Below, one piece after another: positions 61,888-64,000 of a stretch of DNA of 64,000 bases; positions within the stretch are counted from its first letter, which is position 1; every line of letters begins with the position of its first letter. The stretch lies in contig JAJFLU010000020.1 in NCBI GenBank assembly GCA_021772515.1, positions 62,001 through 126,000 of the forward strand, written 5' to 3'. A program made the position numbers and the translations under genes. This DNA comes from Opitutales bacterium (lineage in GTDB: Bacteria; Verrucomicrobiota; Verrucomicrobiia; Opitutales; UBA2987). Under the pieces are notes generated by a model that was not told the DNA's origin, searched no databases, and saw nothing but the letters and a program-made list of their open reading frames with translations.

Positions 61888-63333
61888 GTGAAAATCCCCG
61901 TGATCGAAGACCTCAAGAGCATTTATCCGCCGGATCGGCTGTTGCTTCAGTCCGCTCAACTGGCCCCCTATGAATCCGATGGGTTGACCTGTTTTCGCTC
62001 AAAACCGGCCGCCGTTGTTCTGCCGGAAACACAGAAAGAGGTCATTAAAACGGTCCGATGGTGCTACGAAAACTCCGTCCCCTTCAGTGCCCGGGGCAGC
62101 GGCACAAGCCTCTCAGGGGGCGCAATTCCGGTCAAGAATGGCCTCGTCATAGCGCTCAACCGCCTCAACCGCATCGTGCGGATCGACCCGCAGGAGCGCA
62201 CCATCACGGTCGAGTCGGGGGTGGTTAATTTGAAGGTATCGGAGGCGGTTTTATCGCATAATCTCTGTTACGCCCCCGACCCGAGCAGTCAGCCAATTTG
62301 CACCATCGGGGGTAACTTGGCCTTCAATTCCGGGGGCGCTCATTGCCTGAAATACGGCATGACTTCCAATCATGTCCTGGGAATCAAGGCGGTCCTGCCC
62401 GATGGCGAGGTCGTCCAATTGGGTGGCCAGAGTCTGGAAACGGTCGGCCCAGACCTGACCGGTTTTTATTGCGGCAGCGAGGGGTTATTCGGAGTGGCCC
62501 TGGAAGTCGTCCTCCGTTTGATCCCGAAACCCGAATTTTTTCGCACCATGATGGTGGCCTACGACGCAATGGAAGCAGCCGGAAATGCCGTCACCCGGAT
62601 CGTATCCTCCGGGTTGCTGCCGGGGGCGCTGGAAATCATGGATGGACTGGCCATAACTGCCGCCGAAGCTGCCGTCGATGCCGGTTATCCCAAGGGCGCT
62701 GCGGCCATTTTGATTGTTGAACTGGATGGTGAAAAAGATGCCGTCGAGAGTGATTTTAAACGCCTCAAAACACTTATTGAAGAAACCGCCGCCACCACCG
62801 TTAAAGTGGCTCAAAACGACGCGGAACGCATAAAAATCTGGAAGGGGAGGAAGAGCGCTTTTTCCGCCGTGGGCCGCCTTTCCTCGGATTTCATCGTGCA
62901 GGATGGGGTGGTGCCGAGAGCCAGACTTGGGGAGGCTCTGGCGGAGATAGACAAGTTGAGCAAAATCTATAACCTCCGAGTTGCCAACGTTTTCCATGCC
63001 GGTGATGGCAATCTGCACCCGCTCATTCTCTTCGACGGACGGGAGGAGGGCGCTTTGCATAAAGCCGAAGAACTGGCGGGAAAAATCATCAAATTGTGCA
63101 TCCGCATGGGGGGCTCGATCACCGGAGAGCATGGCGTGGGGCTCGAAAAAAAGGCCTACCTTCCCGAAATGTTTTCAGCCCAGGATATCCGCGTCATGGA
63201 GCATGTTCGCAGCCGGATGGACCCCAAAATGATCTCCAATTCCGACAAAATGATTCCGGGAGGGGAGGCCCCCGCCTTGGTCAGCCAAGGTTTGCACCCG
63301 CTTGAAAAACAAGGAATTCTCTCGCGAGAGTAG
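61888..63333 (+). CDS. glcD: Glycolate oxidase FAD-binding subunit GlcD
   Basis: The 481-residue FAD_binding_4 protein starts with GTG. The FAD-binding region shows [18 protein letters not shown] and [20 protein letters not shown]. The C-terminal FAD-linked oxidase domain has [19 protein letters not shown] and [21 protein letters not shown]. Its pathway role would be conversion of glycolate to glyoxylate (or D-lactate to pyruvate). Downstream glcE supports the glycolate assignment. glcF is expected beyond the window. Confidence 0.92.
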   Translation: MKIPVIEDLKSIYPPDRLLLQSAQLAPYESDGLTCFRSKPAAVVLPETQKEVIKTVRWCYENSVPFSARGSGTSLSGGAIPVKNGLVIALNRLNRIVRIDPQERTITVESGVVNLKVSEAVLSHNLCYAPDPSSQPICTIGGNLAFNSGGAHCLKYGMTSNHVLGIKAVLPDGEVVQLGGQSLETVGPDLTGFYCGSEGLFGVALEVVLRLIPKPEFFRTMMVAYDAMEAAGNAVTRIVSSGLLPGALEIMDGLAITAAEAAVDAGYPKGAAAILIVELDGEKDAVESDFKRLKTLIEETAATTVKVAQNDAERIKIWKGRKSAFSAVGRLSSDFIVQDGVVPRARLGEALAEIDKLSKIYNLRVANVFHAGDGNLHPLILFDGREEGALHKAEELAGKIIKLCIRMGGSITGEHGVGLEKKAYLPEMFSAQDIRVMEHVRSRMDPKMISNSDKMIPGGEAPALVSQGLHPLEKQGILSRE

Positions 63334-63356
63334 AGTAGGGTAGAATAGTTGAATTG

Positions 63357-64000
63357 ATGGCTGCCGAACCGAAAATATTTTTTCCCGCCAATGCGGATGA
63401 GGTGGCTCTTTTGGTGAAGGAAAACCGAAACCTTCTATCGAGAGGCGCGAATACAAAACCCGCCTTGTCCACAGCCGGAGAAGGGGAAAACATTGTCGAT
63501 TTGAGCAAAATTTCCGGGATTCTCGAATACGATCCGCAGGAATTTACCATTTCAGCGCTGGCCGGAACTCCCGTCCGCGAGATCGAAGCCGCCCTGGCCG
63601 AACATGGACAGTATTTGCCGTTCGATCCCCCATTAACCGCTGCCGGAGCCACCTGGGGAGGCGCCCTTGCCTCCGGGTTGTCGGGGCCGGGGCGCAGGCG
63701 TTTCGGCGGCATCCGGGACTTTGTTCTGGGGGTGCGATTCATCGATGGCCGGGGTGACCTCATTCTGGGGGGCGGAAAAGTGGTCAAAAACGCCGCCGGA
63801 TTCGATTTTCCCAAACTTATGGCCGGAAGCCTGGGCCGTTTGGGGATTCTCATAGAAATCACCTTCAAGGTTTTTCCTCGCCCCAATTCATTTGCCACTC
63901 TGGATATCGATTGCGGCTCCCTGGCATCGGCTTTGGAAGGCATTAAAAAACTCAACTCCCACTCCATCGACCTTGAGGGTCTCGAATTGGAACCTCCGGG
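63357..64000 (+). CDS. glcE: Glycolate oxidase subunit GlcE, 3' partial
   Basis: ATG 63357 opens a frame that is still open at the end of the window (214 codons seen). ILEYDPQEFTISALAGTPV is the FAD-binding N-terminus, and GGALASGLSGPGRRRFGGIRDFVLGVRF with KNAAGFDFPKLMAGSLGRLGI matches GlcE's second FAD half-site. It lies 23 bp after glcD. Confidence 0.88.
   Translation, partial: MAAEPKIFFPANADEVALLVKENRNLLSRGANTKPALSTAGEGENIVDLSKISGILEYDPQEFTISALAGTPVREIEAALAEHGQYLPFDPPLTAAGATWGGALASGLSGPGRRRFGGIRDFVLGVRFIDGRGDLILGGGKVVKNAAGFDFPKLMAGSLGRLGILIEITFKVFPRPNSFATLDIDCGSLASALEGIKKLNSHSIDLEGLELEPP

Noticed and set aside
1-64000. rRNA, tRNA, tmRNA, prophage or insertion-sequence genes anywhere in the window
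   Set aside because: No consensus cloverleaf, rRNA core, transposase, integrase or phage structural gene was recognised by eye; small RNAs cannot be excluded.

Overview
The window reads as about 64 kb of chromosome from a free-living, probably aquatic Gram-negative bacterium with mid-range G+C. The Gram-negative call rests on a TonB-dependent receptor, lipoproteins, a periplasmic TlpA-like thioredoxin, an N-acetylmuramoyl-L-alanine amidase and a SurE-type phosphatase. A Rho of the PVC-group style, repeated Ldh-family dehydrogenases, prepilin-type proteins and a GH16-containing giant protein point to Verrucomicrobiota, probably the Opitutia lineage. That placement is inference from protein style, because no rRNA or tRNA gene is present. 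Genes are dense, many overlap by 1 to 26 bp, and start codons include GTG and TTG.

Layout. 1-3.7 kb: end of an Ldh-family oxidoreductase, prfB with a programmed +1 frameshift, and an ATP-grasp-like unknown. 3.7-12.2 kb (minus): a multidomain GH16 protein, an ABC ATPase coupled to surE, pnp, rpsO and a DUF721/DciA-like gene. 12.4-15.8 kb: a VapBC module, an arrestin-like membrane protein, a secreted TonB-C-like protein and a mannose-1-phosphate guanylyltransferase. 16.2-19.5 kb: a three-gene prepilin cluster ending in a protein full of Asp-Lys repeats. 19.6-24.2 kb: an Ldh-family enzyme, an AMP-forming acyl ligase, an MBOAT-like membrane protein and a carrier protein, together resembling a Dlt-type surface acylation cassette. 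24.4-26.6 kb: a methyltransferase and a type II restriction-modification pair. 27-29.5 kb: an inositol monophosphatase-family protein and a phytoene desaturase-like oxidoreductase. 30-32.5 kb: a TonB receptor behind an operator-like palindrome.

32.6-43.9 kb carries mostly housekeeping and stress genes: GNAT, MBL/beta-CASP, apaG, CDF, purH, an M48 lipoprotein, a Phd-PIN module, acylphosphatase, VOC, cupin, a DUF4399 lipoprotein and an amidase. 44-49.1 kb is a tightly coupled exported trio: an S1C protease, an unknown exported protein and an FG-GAP repeat protein. 49.5-55.3 kb (minus): hisF, an unknown 586-residue protein, rho, a low-complexity intergenic zone and a MidA-like methyltransferase. 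55.4-61 kb: an IclR regulator divergent from a five-gene small-molecule operon (epimerase, DUF952, RidA, cupin, 2OG-Fe(II) oxygenase), then a MarR regulator and an NmrA-like oxidoreductase that share operator-like palindromes. 61.2-64 kb: a TlpA-like thioredoxin, then glcD and the start of glcE (glycolate oxidase), cut by the window end.

The most unusual material is the Asp-Lys-rich pilin-cluster protein with a nested domain duplication (17.3-19.5 kb), the Dlt-like acylation cassette (19.6-24.2 kb), the GH16 protein with four copies of an unknown domain and an altered catalytic box, and a near-consensus promoter at 26.7 kb with no recognisable gene behind it. No CRISPR array, prophage, insertion sequence or stable RNA gene was found.
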